Shown: positions 46,319 through 56,731 of the stretch, one piece after another
Position numbering within the stretch: position 1 is the first letter of the stretch
Layout of the letters: every line of letters starts with the position of its first letter
Assembly: GCF_002115725.1 (NCBI RefSeq)
Contig: NZ_JFKD01000011.1
Coordinates: forward strand, 62,001 to 126,000
Origin: Marivita cryptomonadis
Lineage (GTDB): Bacteria > Pseudomonadota > Alphaproteobacteria > Rhodobacterales > Rhodobacteraceae
Direction of reading: 5' to 3'
Length of the DNA: 64,000 nt
Notes under the pieces: generated by a model
Told to the model about the DNA's origin: nothing
Database searches by the model: none
The model's input: only the letters and a program-made list of their open reading frames with translations
Position numbers and translations under genes: made by a program

Positions 46319-46606
46319 ATGCCTGCACTCTGGATCGCCCATGTCACCGTGACGGACCCCGAGGCGTATTCGAAATACGCCGAGCTTGCGGGCCCTGCGA
46401 TTGCCAAACATGGCGGGCATTTCATTGCCCGTGGCGGTCGTTTTGTGCAGCTTGAGGGGCAGGAAAGACCGCGCAATGTGGTGGCCAAGTTCCCATCTGT
46501 CGAGGCAGCAGAAGCCTGTTACAACAGCCCTGAATACCAGCGCGCATTAGACCATGCACGTGGCGCGTCCGAGCGCGAATTGCTTATCGTTGAAACGACT
46601 GAGTAG
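46319..46606 (+). CDS. DUF1330 domain protein
   Basis: A 95-residue dimeric alpha+beta barrel-type protein. It starts MPALWIAHVTVTDPEAYSKY and has AIAKHGGHFIARGGRFVQLE and FPSVEAAEACYNSPEYQRAL, the DUF1330 pattern. Function is unknown. It starts 3 bp after alaS and so is surely cotranscribed; the strong palindrome follows just after. Confidence 0.88.
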   Translation: MPALWIAHVTVTDPEAYSKYAELAGPAIAKHGGHFIARGGRFVQLEGQERPRNVVAKFPSVEAAEACYNSPEYQRALDHARGASERELLIVETTE

Positions 46607-46612
46607 GGTGCA

Positions 46613-46638
46613 GGGAAGGGCTTTCGAAAGCCCTTCCC
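46613..46638. terminator. bidirectional terminator between DUF1330 and typA
   Basis: GGGAAGGGCTTTC pairs exactly with GAAAGCCCTTCCC, a perfect 26-bp palindrome between converging genes. A CCTTTT stretch follows on the plus strand. Confidence 0.8.
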
Positions 46639-46656
46639 AAGCCTTTTCAAACCGGC

Positions 46657-48477
<1,821 letters not shown>

Positions 48478-48802
48478 GAATCTTTGTCTCGTACAGGGAA
48501 GAGTTGGCCGGGGGTTACAAGGGACCGCCAGAGAAGGCCAGCAAAAAAGCCCGTCGATATGGGTGTTGCCCAATCGCCGCCACAGGCCCCTCACGAGAGC
48601 GTGACAGGGAACCGGCAATAAAGCACTGATGCCACGGGGTTTTTGGGCGGGCTTTGGCCGGAAAACCGCCCGTTTCAAGAAAGCTCTGCCCATGGCGTTG
48701 AAACGCGATCAAGGGTGCCGACGTTGAGACAGCAGCACGGCGGGACGACAGGAGGTTCCTGCGCCTGACGTGATCAATGAGGCAAACGAGAAAGGAACTC
48801 TC
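48478..48802. other. divergent intergenic region typA / outer-membrane gene
   Basis: About 325 bp without a convincing gene. It must contain both promoters. A hairpin with GGGCGG (48645-48650) paired to CCGCCC (48666-48671) sits in the middle, on the outer-membrane gene side. No recognisable operator or RNA. Confidence 0.6.
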
Positions 48803-49384
48803 ATGAAACATATACTGCTTGGAACGGCTCTTGTGGCCACTGCAGCGACTTCGAGCTATGCGGGCAGCGCCGATCCGGCACCTGTCGAGCCGATGATCGT
48901 CGAACCCGTCACCGTGGCCCCGACGCAGATGGGCGGCGACTGGACCGGCGCTTACGGCGGTCTGAGCTTTGGGAACCTGTCTGCAGATGCGGACGGTGTT
49001 GAGGACAGCGAAGGCGTCTATGGTGTGTATGGTGGTTATGACTACGACTTCGGCCAGTTCGTGGTTGGTGGTGAACTCGATTACCAGACCGGCGAAGATA
49101 TCCAGCTGGGCGGCCTCGAAGTGGACGACGTGCTGCGTGCGAAGGTGCGTGGCGGTTATGACCTTGGTCAGACATTGGTCTATGCCACTGTTGGTGCGGC
49201 GCAGCTGAACACCAGCATTGGCGATGATACCGGGATCGTCGGCGGTCTGGGCGTCGAATACAAGGTGACCGAACAGTTCACTGTGGGTGGCGAATACCTG
49301 GCCCATCGCTTTGATGATTTCGACGACACCGGCGTCGATGTCGAGGCGGACACATTGTCGATCCGCGGCAGCTTCCGCTTCTAA
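48803..49384 (+). CDS. outer-membrane beta-barrel porin-like protein
   Basis: A 193-residue exported protein. The signal peptide MKHILLGTALVATAATSSYA ends near residue 20. A short Pro/Val linker follows, then an eight-strand-type barrel of alternating residues (GAYGGLSFGNLSAD ... GGYDYDFGQFVVGGELDY ... YATVGAAQLNTSI) ending with the typical terminal Phe (IRGSFRF). It resembles small OmpA-like or Omp25/31-type barrels. An AAAGGAA site precedes the start. A terminator follows directly. Confidence 0.85.
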   Translation: MKHILLGTALVATAATSSYAGSADPAPVEPMIVEPVTVAPTQMGGDWTGAYGGLSFGNLSADADGVEDSEGVYGVYGGYDYDFGQFVVGGELDYQTGEDIQLGGLEVDDVLRAKVRGGYDLGQTLVYATVGAAQLNTSIGDDTGIVGGLGVEYKVTEQFTVGGEYLAHRFDDFDDTGVDVEADTLSIRGSFRF

Positions 49385-49410
49385 GGCAGTCGCTTGTCGT
49401 AAGGCACATA

Positions 49411-49443
49411 ACGCGCATCGGTCCCTCCGGTGCGCGTTTCTTT
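49411..49443 (+). terminator. terminator of the outer-membrane barrel gene
   Basis: ACGCGCA pairs with TGCGCGT, with further inner pairing CGG/CCG, followed by TTCTTT, 26 bp after the stop. Confidence 0.75.
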
Positions 49444-49448
49444 GCGGG

Positions 49449-49778
49449 TCAGTGTGTTGCGGTGTTCGAGAACAGGTTGATCACCAAGATACCCGCCATG
49501 ATCATGGCGATGCCAAAGATCGCGGGCCAGTCGAGCTTTTGTCCGAAGACGGCAAAACCGATGATCGCGATGAACACAATCCCCATGCCGGACCACATGG
49601 CATAGGCGATGCCCACCGGAAATGTCTTGAGCGCGATGGCGAGAAGGTAGAACGCGGCCCCATAGGCCACGACCACGATGGCCGAAGGCAGGGGGCGGCT
49701 GAACTGTTGGCTGGCCTGCAAGGCGGTGGTGCCGATGGTTTCGGCCAGAACGGCAAGCATGAGGACGAGATAGGGCAT
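49449..49778 (-). CDS. small multidrug resistance (SMR) efflux protein, EmrE-like
   Basis: A 109-residue membrane protein with four helices. The essential Glu lies in LAVLAETIGTTALQASQQF; FPVGIAYAMWSGMGIVFIA and FGQKLDWPAIFGIAMIMAG are typical of the Qac/EmrE group rather than the guanidinium exporters. It exports cationic compounds by proton antiport. The start at 49778 has an AGGAGA site 6 nt away. It lies downstream of mttB on the same strand with 76 bp between, so could be cotranscribed with it. Confidence 0.9.
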   Translation of the reverse strand: MPYLVLMLAVLAETIGTTALQASQQFSRPLPSAIVVVAYGAAFYLLAIALKTFPVGIAYAMWSGMGIVFIAIIGFAVFGQKLDWPAIFGIAMIMAGILVINLFSNTATH

Positions 49779-49854
49779 GGCGATCTCCTGAACGGTGCGA
49801 TCTTCATGGCCGATTGCGGACGGGGGGACCAGCCCCCCGCACCACATGTTGCGA

Positions 49855-51390
49855 TCAATTCAGGTGAATGTTGAAGCGGTTGCGGATTGCTGCATCGACC
49901 TCGGGTGCCATCCGGGCGCGCGACGGTTTCGACAGGATCATCTCTTTGCGCTCGGTCGCCTTGTTCACAAGGATCGGCTGCCCCTGTTCGACCCATTCCT
50001 TGGGCGAAGCACGATTGCCCAGCACCGGATAGACATAGTCTCGCTGCATCCGGTTCAGTGTATCATCACTGCCCAGATAATGCCCCGGCCCACCGATGCA
50101 GGTCTTGCGCATGACTTCGAGGCTAAGATCGTCCTCGGTCACTTCGATGCCGCGTACGCAGCGCAGCGCCTGACCAATCAGGTCGTCCCCCAAGATCAGG
50201 CTTTCATGGCAGAAACCCAAAAGCGATGCATGCATCCCGGCGGCCTCGTAGACCATATTCAGGCCCGACAGCCCCGCCATGACGTTGGAACACATCTGTT
50301 CCCAGCCCGCCTGCATGTCGGGCAGCTTGGCGTCAGCGATCCCGGCCGCAGCACCGCCGCACAAGCCGTAGTAGCGGTGCATCTGTGCACAACCTGCGGT
50401 CAGCAGCGCCTGTTCGCCCGAACCGCCAGACATGGCCCCGGTGCGCAGGTCCGAGACAAACGGCCATGTGCCGAAGATCACGGGATGGCCCGGCGCCATG
50501 GCGTTGACATAGACGACGCCTGCCAGACATTCGGCAACCGCCTGCACGATGGCACCGGCAATTGACGCAGGGGCGGTGGCCCCGGCTTGCCCCGCGCTGA
50601 GCAAGAGCACAGGCATGCCGCCACGGATACAGGCTTCCATGACCTGACAGGACTCGGTTGCGAACTTCATTGGCGGGACGACGAAACAATTGGAATTCGA
50701 CACGAAAGGTCGCGCGCGCCATGCGTCCTCGCCGCCCGCGATCAGGTGCAGAAGTTCAAACGCATCCGGCACGAAAGACGGTTCGGTAAAGGACACACCG
50801 ACATGTTTGTAGGTGCCCGAACAGCAGGCATAAATGGTGTTGAGATCCATTTCCTTGTTGTCGGGAATGTCGCGCGCCACCATTGGGCGCTGCACGAAAT
50901 GAATGTTTTCGAGATGGTCCGCAATGCGGGCCGCGTCGTGCAGATCCTGCACCGTGCTTTCGCGGTAATTGCCACTCTCCACATCGACCATGTGTACCGC
51001 AGCGCCAGCCGTGCCGTAGTGCACACGGGTGCCTGACAGATCGAGGTCATAAAGCGGATCGCGGCCACACAGCGTGACCGCGCGGTTGGCAATCGCCAGC
51101 ATATCTTCGACCAGCGCACGCGGGAACCGGATGCGACCATCGTCACCAAGGATCGCACCCGCGTCGGTCATGATCTTGATGCCGGAGGGAGGCGCTTCGG
51201 ACAGGCCGATTTCTTCGAGTGCGGTCAGGGCTGCGTTGTGAATGCGGTCAAGATCCGCCACATCAAGCGGATCATAGCGACCACCGGACATGCCGGGGCG
51301 GATCGGGCGCAGATTGTCGGCCAGCGGGTTGGCACGCGCATGACGCCGGGCAGCACGGCCACCGGCGCGACGAGGGGACAGATCGGTCAT
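49855..51390 (-). CDS. trimethylamine methyltransferase family (MttB superfamily) protein without pyrrolysine
   Basis: A 511-residue COG5598-type methyltransferase. Seen are AALTALEEIGLSEAPPSGIK, FVVPPMKFATESC, GATAPASIAGAIVQAVAECL and GMHASLLGFCHESLILGDD. There is no in-frame amber codon, so it is the non-pyrrolysine type, whose characterised members demethylate glycine betaine or other quaternary amines, passing methyl to a corrinoid protein. The N-terminus is a basic Arg/Ala stretch. The ATG at 51390 lacks a good ribosome site. An upstream leader with a micro-ORF and stem precedes it. Confidence 0.88.
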   Translation of the reverse strand: MTDLSPRRAGGRAARRHARANPLADNLRPIRPGMSGGRYDPLDVADLDRIHNAALTALEEIGLSEAPPSGIKIMTDAGAILGDDGRIRFPRALVEDMLAIANRAVTLCGRDPLYDLDLSGTRVHYGTAGAAVHMVDVESGNYRESTVQDLHDAARIADHLENIHFVQRPMVARDIPDNKEMDLNTIYACCSGTYKHVGVSFTEPSFVPDAFELLHLIAGGEDAWRARPFVSNSNCFVVPPMKFATESCQVMEACIRGGMPVLLLSAGQAGATAPASIAGAIVQAVAECLAGVVYVNAMAPGHPVIFGTWPFVSDLRTGAMSGGSGEQALLTAGCAQMHRYYGLCGGAAAGIADAKLPDMQAGWEQMCSNVMAGLSGLNMVYEAAGMHASLLGFCHESLILGDDLIGQALRCVRGIEVTEDDLSLEVMRKTCIGGPGHYLGSDDTLNRMQRDYVYPVLGNRASPKEWVEQGQPILVNKATERKEMILSKPSRARMAPEVDAAIRNRFNIHLN

Positions 51391-51439
51391 GTGAAAACTC
51401 TTTTGAAGGGGATGGGGACGGTGACAGCAAAGACCCCGA

Positions 51440-51523
51440 TCAGGGACGTCCGCGTGCCGCGCGTCCGCGTCGCGCCCCGATGGTGCGCAGAACAAGTGTC
51501 AGGGCGGAACGATCACCGCGCAT
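51440..51523 (-). CDS. possible Arg-rich leader peptide before mttB
   Basis: A 27-codon reading frame that starts MRGDRSALTLVLRTIGARRG and has eight arginines. Its ATG follows a GGAGAAGC ribosome site at normal spacing, and its TGA lies 50 bp before the mttB ATG. The start region lies in the right arm of the stem described at 51517-51569. Could be a translated leader that controls mttB, but a micro-ORF this short may also arise by chance. Confidence 0.4.
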   Translation of the reverse strand: MRGDRSALTLVLRTIGARRGRAARGRP

Positions 51524-51569
51524 CTGCTTCTCCGTAAAGCTACGGAAATGCTGCCTTTAGCGATGCGCG
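51517..51569 (-). promoter_or_regulatory. candidate folded leader element of mttB
   Basis: On the minus strand CGCGCATC (51562-51569) pairs perfectly with GATGCGCG (51517-51524). Between them TCCGTA/TACGGA makes a tetraloop hairpin. The ribosome site GGAGAAGC of the leader peptide falls inside, so folding would hide it. Matches no riboswitch that I know. Confidence 0.4.
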
Positions 51570-51627
51570 CAATCTGTGCTGATTGCGACAAAGTGTCGTT
51601 TTTGACTGTTTTCTAAGCAGAACAGAG

Positions 51628-52248
51628 TCAGGAGCGCGCCACATAGCGGTCGCGGCGGTGGTTCACCGTGACGATCATATTTAGAATCACCGCGCCCAGA
51701 AGCGACCAGACCACCACCGGTGCAGGCAGAACCCAAAAGGCCAAGCCGAACACAAAGACATCGAACATCAGTTGCGTGTTGCCCGCCTGAATGCCACGCG
51801 TGTCCTGCAACCAGAGCGCCACGATCCCGACACCGCCCAGTGTCGCACCGTGCCGGAAAAGCGACAGCAGACCGATCCCCGCAAGCACACCGCCAAGCAC
51901 AGCGCCCAGAGCCGGATGCACCATGTCGAGGGTCAGCACATGCGGGAACAGCTCGGATATCGTGGACATGAGCGCTACTGCGGCAAAAGTCTTGAGCGTG
52001 AAGGTCCAGCCAAGCTGATGCACCGCAAGGATGTAGAAGGGCAGGTTCAGCACAAAGAAGACCAGCCCGAAGGACCAATCGGTCACATAGCGCGTCACCA
52101 GCGCCAGCCCCGCGATCTGCCCGGTCAGCAAATTGCTTTGGGACAGGAACTGGATAGCGAGCGCCACAAGTGTGGCACCGATCAGGATGCCTTGGATGTC
52201 TTCCAGAACCGTGTGACGGTCGGCGGGTGGTTTGCTGAGCAGAAACAT
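51628..52248 (-). CDS. YitT family membrane protein
   Basis: A 206-residue protein with five or six membrane helices (ILIGATLVALAIQFL, FGLVFFVLNLPFYILAVH, LGAVLGGVLAGIGLL, LMFDVFVFGLAFWVLP). The segment GQIAGLALVTRY followed by NLPFY is typical of the YitT/DUF161 family. Function unresolved; the family has been linked to transport. The last residues are basic. It ends 237 bp before the mttB ATG on the same strand. Confidence 0.85.
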   Translation of the reverse strand: MFLLSKPPADRHTVLEDIQGILIGATLVALAIQFLSQSNLLTGQIAGLALVTRYVTDWSFGLVFFVLNLPFYILAVHQLGWTFTLKTFAAVALMSTISELFPHVLTLDMVHPALGAVLGGVLAGIGLLSLFRHGATLGGVGIVALWLQDTRGIQAGNTQLMFDVFVFGLAFWVLPAPVVVWSLLGAVILNMIVTVNHRRDRYVARS

Positions 52249-52287
52249 AGGTCAGCAATTATGACATATTTTGGTGAAGTCAAGTCG

Positions 52288-53109
52288 CTACCACCGCCCC
52301 GACGCGCCACCGCCACCGGATCGGCCCCCGCCGAAACCGCTGCTGGATGACGACGAAAGGCGCGAAATGGTGTAGGACCGCACATCCCTATAGCTGCATT
52401 GGCTGCACCGCGTGGTGACTTCGCCGCTGCCCTGACTGGTGCGGGTCGGTCTGCGCAGGGTCGTGCGCACTCGGCTAAGCGCGCGGCTGCCGCAATTCGG
52501 ACAACGCTGAAACCGTGTGAGAAGATCCCCCAGAAATCGCCGCGCCACGATAAGCAGCGCGCCGAGAATGGCCACGAACGCCATCCACGGGGGCAACTCT
52601 CCGTCAGCCGAGGGCGCGTCTGATCCTTCCGAAAATGGGAGGGCGATGGAGGCGATTACGTCTTCGACCCCGTCACTGATCCCGCTGGCGTAATCCCCCG
52701 TTTCGAACGCGGGCAGGAACGAGCGGTTGACCACGTTCTGCGACACCCGATCCCAGTCGCGGGCGAATCCCGCACCCAGTTCGATCCGCATGGCACGGTC
52801 CTCGGAAAGGACCAGCACCAGAATGCCGTCGTTTCGGGTGGCGTCACCGATACCCCAATGATTGAACAGCCCTGTCGCAAAGTCTTCCAGCGACTGCCCT
52901 GCGGCATAGGGTGCTTGCGACCGCAGGGTGAGCACCGCAAATTCGATCCCTGTATCGCGCCGTAAACCTGCCAGCCTGGCATCTAGCGCCGCTTCCTGCG
53001 CATCGGTCAGAAGGTCGGCACGATCGGTGATCGTGGTGCGGTCGTAATCGGGGAAAACCTGTGCCCAAATCGGTGTTGCGAGAAACAGAAATACCGCAAT
53101 CCACCGCAT
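52288..53109 (-). CDS. TPM-domain protein with C-terminal zinc ribbon, YgcG-like
   Basis: A 273-residue exported protein. The signal peptide ends near WAQ (residue 17). The TPM domain includes ITDRADLLTDAQEAALDARL, GIEFAVLTLRSQAPYAAGQS and GILVLVLSEDRAMRIELGAG. A membrane helix follows near residue 185. The end has two CPNC/CSQC-type pairs (zinc ribbon) and a Ser/Gly-rich tail (SSSSSGFGGGRSGGGG), typical of YgcG proteins. Role unknown; in plants the domain acts in photosystem repair. It starts 5 bp after the icd stop. Confidence 0.85.
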   Translation of the reverse strand: MRWIAVFLFLATPIWAQVFPDYDRTTITDRADLLTDAQEAALDARLAGLRRDTGIEFAVLTLRSQAPYAAGQSLEDFATGLFNHWGIGDATRNDGILVLVLSEDRAMRIELGAGFARDWDRVSQNVVNRSFLPAFETGDYASGISDGVEDVIASIALPFSEGSDAPSADGELPPWMAFVAILGALLIVARRFLGDLLTRFQRCPNCGSRALSRVRTTLRRPTRTSQGSGEVTTRCSQCSYRDVRSYTISRLSSSSSSGFGGGRSGGGGASGRW

Positions 53110-53114
53110 CGTTC

Positions 53115-54329
53115 TTACCCCGTTAAAGCCGCATTCAACCGTTCATCCAGCTTTTCCAGAAAGCCCATCGTGGTCAACCAGCTTTGCTGCGGGCCAACCA
53201 GCAAAGCAAGATCCTTGGTCATGTACCCGGCCTCGACCGTTTCCACCACAACCCGCTCCAGCGTTTCGGCAAAAGCACGCAGACTGATGTTCTCGTCCAG
53301 CTTGGCCCGGTGCTTGAGCGCGCCAGTCCATGCATAGATCGATGCGATGGAGTTGGTGGAGGTCTGTTCGCCCGCCTGATGCTGGCGGTAATGGCGCGTG
53401 ACGGTGCCGTGCGCGGCCTCGGCCTCGACGATCTTGCCATCGGGGGTCATGAGGACGGACGACATCATGCCCAGCGACCCGAACCCCTGCGCCACGGTGT
53501 CGGACTGCACATCACCATCGTAGTTCTTGCAGGCCCAGACGAAACCGCCCGACCATTTCAATGCAGAGGCGACCATGTCGTCGATCAGGCGGTGCTGATA
53601 TTCGATGCCCTTGGCCTCGAACGCGTCTTTGAATTCGGTCTCGAAGATCTCGGCGAAAATCTCGATGAAGCGGCCATCATATTGTTTCAGAATGGTATTC
53701 TTCGTCGAAAGGTATACTGGCCAACCGATGTTTAGCCCGTAGTTGAACGACGCCCGTGCGAAATCGGTGATCGACGCATCTAGGTTATACATCGACATGA
53801 AGACACCCGCAGAGGGCGCGTCATAGACATCGCGTTCGATCACTTCGCCATCGGCGCCTTCGAACTTCATGGTGAGCTTGCCAGGTCCGGGGAATTTGAA
53901 ATCGGACGCTTTGTACTGATCCCCAAAGGCATGACGTCCAACGACTATGGGTTTGGTCCAACCCGGCACAAGACGTGGCACGTTGCGGCAAATGATCGGC
54001 TGGCGGAAGATCACGCCGCCAAGGATGTTGCGGATCGTGCCGTTTGGGCTGCGCCACATCTGCTTGAGACCGAACTCTTCGACCCGCGCTTCATCGGGGG
54101 TGATGGTCGCGCATTTGACGGCAACGCCGACCTCTTTGGTCTTTTCGGCGGCGTCGATGGTGATCTGGTCGTTGGTGCGATCCCGTTCCTCGATGCCCAG
54201 ATCGTAATAAAGCAGGTCGATGTCGAGATAGGGCAGGATCAGTTTTTGCTTGATGAAATCCCACATGATGCGGGTCATTTCATCACCGTCCATTTCAACG
54301 ATGGGGTTATCGACTTTGATTTTCGACAT
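53115..54329 (-). CDS. icd: NADP-dependent isocitrate dehydrogenase
   Basis: Oxidises isocitrate to 2-oxoglutarate in the citric acid cycle. The 404-residue protein is of the dimeric eukaryote-like type: [20 protein letters not shown], then [58 protein letters not shown] and the NADP loop [16 protein letters not shown]. Metal-binding Asp and Arg residues are visible. It is followed closely by the TPM protein gene. Confidence 0.97.
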   Translation of the reverse strand: MSKIKVDNPIVEMDGDEMTRIMWDFIKQKLILPYLDIDLLYYDLGIEERDRTNDQITIDAAEKTKEVGVAVKCATITPDEARVEEFGLKQMWRSPNGTIRNILGGVIFRQPIICRNVPRLVPGWTKPIVVGRHAFGDQYKASDFKFPGPGKLTMKFEGADGEVIERDVYDAPSAGVFMSMYNLDASITDFARASFNYGLNIGWPVYLSTKNTILKQYDGRFIEIFAEIFETEFKDAFEAKGIEYQHRLIDDMVASALKWSGGFVWACKNYDGDVQSDTVAQGFGSLGMMSSVLMTPDGKIVEAEAAHGTVTRHYRQHQAGEQTSTNSIASIYAWTGALKHRAKLDENISLRAFAETLERVVVETVEAGYMTKDLALLVGPQQSWLTTMGFLEKLDERLNAALTG

Positions 54330-54367
54330 GGGGGAGAGTCCTTTTCGACGTCTTGGTCGTGACCGTA

Positions 54368-55588
54368 TCAGGTTGTCATCCGCGCATCGACCCGCACCAT
54401 GAGGCGCATGAGCGCAAGGCCAAGCGCGGCTTGAAAAAAGATCGCGACCGACAAAGGCAGGGGGGTGCCATCAAAGAGCAGCCCCACCGGCACGGCAAGC
54501 GCCACACCAAAGACGGTCGCCACGGAACTGATAACGCTGGCGGCCATACCCGCGATATGCCCCATCGGTTCCTGCGCGATGGCGTTCAGGTTGCCAATGG
54601 TCATACCCGCCTGAAAGAACAGCGACACCTGCCAGACCACGAAGGCCCCGAAATACAGGTCGTTCGATACGTGGCCCGCAGCTGCAGCAGTGGCGACAAG
54701 GATCATCGCAGCCGACAGCACCACCTGCGCCAGCAGCATCACCCGGACGAGGTACATCATGCCCAGCCGCATGACCAAACGCGCGTTCAGAAAGCCCGAA
54801 GATGCGGCGACGATGGCCACAGCGCCGAACCAGAGCGGAAAGGACTCGGCCCGGTCAAAGGTAATGTCGAAGATTTGCTGGATCGACGATAGCAACCCGA
54901 ACAGCATCCCAAAGGACAACGCTTGCACGGCGATCGAGATGCGGACAACGGGGTGGACGAACATTTCCACAAAGGCACTGCGCAGCGCGTGGAGGCGCAA
55001 GGACCTGCGGTTTTCCGGGGCAAGGGTTTCCGGCAAGCGGATGGCAACCCACATAGCAGAGATCGCCGAGAACCCGACAAAGCCGTAAAACACTGCGCGC
55101 CAATCCCAGATATCGATCACGATAGAACCAAGCAGTGGCGCGATGGCAGGCACCAAAGAGAAGACAATCATCACAAAGGACACGATCTGCGCCATGCCGC
55201 GCCCGGCGTATAGATCGCGGATCACCGCCATCGCAACGACACGCGGCCCGGCAGCACCCAGTCCCTGCACGACCCTCGCGGCCAACAGCACTTCGAGTGA
55301 TTGCGCCCAAGAGGCGACCACGGCACCGACAATATAAAGAACCGACCCCCAGAGCATCACTGGCTTGCGCCCAAACGTGTCAGACAATGGACCGGTCACA
55401 AATGTGCCAAGACCCATTCCCAGTACAAAACTTGTGACGATCAGCTGCGCTTTATTGATGTTGTCGGGGGAAAGTGTCTCGGCGATTTGCGGCAGCGCAG
55501 GAAGCATCGCGTCGATGGACAGGGCGACCGTTGCGGCCAGCATGGCCATCAGGGCGACGAACTCTGTACGCGACATGGCAGTGGGCAT
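54368..55588 (-). CDS. Bcr/CflA-type MFS efflux transporter
   Basis: A 406-residue protein with 12 predicted helices and the MFS loop [20 protein letters not shown] (motif A). The segment [20 protein letters not shown] is motif C-like and typical of drug/H+ antiporters of the Bcr/CflA group. The start at 55588 ([10 protein letters not shown]) has a GGAG site; an ATG 12 bp later is an alternative. No regulator is adjacent. Substrate unknown. Confidence 0.88.
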   Translation of the reverse strand: MPTAMSRTEFVALMAMLAATVALSIDAMLPALPQIAETLSPDNINKAQLIVTSFVLGMGLGTFVTGPLSDTFGRKPVMLWGSVLYIVGAVVASWAQSLEVLLAARVVQGLGAAGPRVVAMAVIRDLYAGRGMAQIVSFVMIVFSLVPAIAPLLGSIVIDIWDWRAVFYGFVGFSAISAMWVAIRLPETLAPENRRSLRLHALRSAFVEMFVHPVVRISIAVQALSFGMLFGLLSSIQQIFDITFDRAESFPLWFGAVAIVAASSGFLNARLVMRLGMMYLVRVMLLAQVVLSAAMILVATAAAAGHVSNDLYFGAFVVWQVSLFFQAGMTIGNLNAIAQEPMGHIAGMAASVISSVATVFGVALAVPVGLLFDGTPLPLSVAIFFQAALGLALMRLMVRVDARMTT

Positions 55589-55654
55589 GGGGACTCCGGA
55601 AAACCTGCGGGAGCCGTACCACCATGTGGCTTGAGGGAACAGTGGAGAACGTGA

Positions 55655-56026
55655 TCAGGTCTTGTCAGGTAAGTCGGACGGATTCACCGGATCGTCGTCA
55701 GTGTTGGCGGTCCGTTCGGGTTCTTGAAACCGCGCAATCAGCCATTCGGTGTGTTCTTCGCGTTTCCGCATTGCGAACATGCCGAATTGCTGAATTGTCA
55801 CGGCAAAGATGCCCAGCCCCAAAAGAATAAAGACGGTTGTGCCAACCTTGCCGATGTCGGTCACTGGAACAAGATTGCCGTAACCGACCGTGGACAATGT
55901 CACCACGGTGAAGAAATACGAGTCCAGCCAGCTCCAGCCTTCTGCCCAGCGAAAGAAAGCCGTGCCACCGATGATGATCGCCACCAGTGTGACAATCAAA
56001 GTTGTGATACGCACCGGCGTGTTCAT
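55655..56026 (-). CDS. small potassium channel (two-helix ion channel)
   Basis: A 123-residue membrane protein with two helices around the selectivity filter TVVTLSTVGYGNLVPVTD (TVGYG). The first helix is ITTLIVTLVAIIIGGTAFF, the second TTVFILLGLGIFAVTIQQFG. The C-terminus is a short charged tail. No RCK domain is present. I start at MNTPVRI, whose ATG overlaps the DsbA stop by 4 bp (ATGA), so the two are translationally coupled. Confidence 0.85.
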   Translation of the reverse strand: MNTPVRITTLIVTLVAIIIGGTAFFRWAEGWSWLDSYFFTVVTLSTVGYGNLVPVTDIGKVGTTVFILLGLGIFAVTIQQFGMFAMRKREEHTEWLIARFQEPERTANTDDDPVNPSDLPDKT

Positions 56027-56667
56027 GCGTCGAGCGTGGCACCTTGTGCCAGATCGTCCAGCACCTTCAGCCACAGTTCGGTCGGTTGCGCGCCGGGGAC
56101 GGCGTGTTGGCTGGCGACAATGAACGTGGGCACCGATGTGATCCCCATACCACGTGCCGCTGCATCCCGGTCGACGATATCACGACGGTCTTCGTCTGTG
56201 CCCAAGAGCCGCAGCACAACGCTGGCATCCATGCCGCAGGAATCCGCGATATCAGCCAGAACGTCAGCGTCGCCAATATCGCGGCCGTCGACGAAATATG
56301 CTGTGAACAGAGCATCGACCACTGCATTTTGATGGCCTTCGATCCCAGCCCAATGGATCAGTCGGTGCGCATCAAGCGTGTTTGGCGTTTTCTGGATGCC
56401 TTCGAAATTGATGCTCAAACCCGCTTTCTCGGCATGCTCCACCACGGGTGCGTAAGCTTTGATCGCGCCTTCCTTGCCGCCGAACTTGCCCTCGAGATAC
56501 GCGCGCCGATCCACGCCTTCCTTTGGCATTTCCGGGTTCAGTTGGAATGGGTGCCACGTGATCAGAAAGGGATGGTCGGGGCGTTGCGCCAACGCGCGGT
56601 CGAAGTGTGTTTTGCCAATGTAGCACCAAGGGCAAATCGGGTCGGACATGATGTCGAGCTTGACCAT
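56023..56667 (-). CDS. DsbA-family (FrnE-like) oxidoreductase
   Basis: A 214-residue thioredoxin-fold protein. The redox motif is DPICPWCYIG with CPWC near residue 12. Then come TWHPFQLNPEMPKEGVDRRA and TSVPTFIVASQHAVPGAQP, as in the FrnE/2-hydroxychromene-2-carboxylate isomerase-like group. There is no signal peptide, so cytosolic. An AAGGAA site precedes MVKLDIMS. It overlaps the K+ channel start, an odd pairing. Confidence 0.88.
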   Translation of the reverse strand: MVKLDIMSDPICPWCYIGKTHFDRALAQRPDHPFLITWHPFQLNPEMPKEGVDRRAYLEGKFGGKEGAIKAYAPVVEHAEKAGLSINFEGIQKTPNTLDAHRLIHWAGIEGHQNAVVDALFTAYFVDGRDIGDADVLADIADSCGMDASVVLRLLGTDEDRRDIVDRDAAARGMGITSVPTFIVASQHAVPGAQPTELWLKVLDDLAQGATLDA

Positions 56668-56731
56668 GAGGTATTCCTTTCCAGACGTTGGGATCGGTCT
56701 AGCAGACTGTGCCGCGATTGGTAAGCATAGG

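Noticed and set aside
49855-51390. Pyrrolysine (amber codon) in the MttB homologue
   Set aside because: The frame has no in-frame TAG from start to stop, so it is the non-pyrrolysine type.
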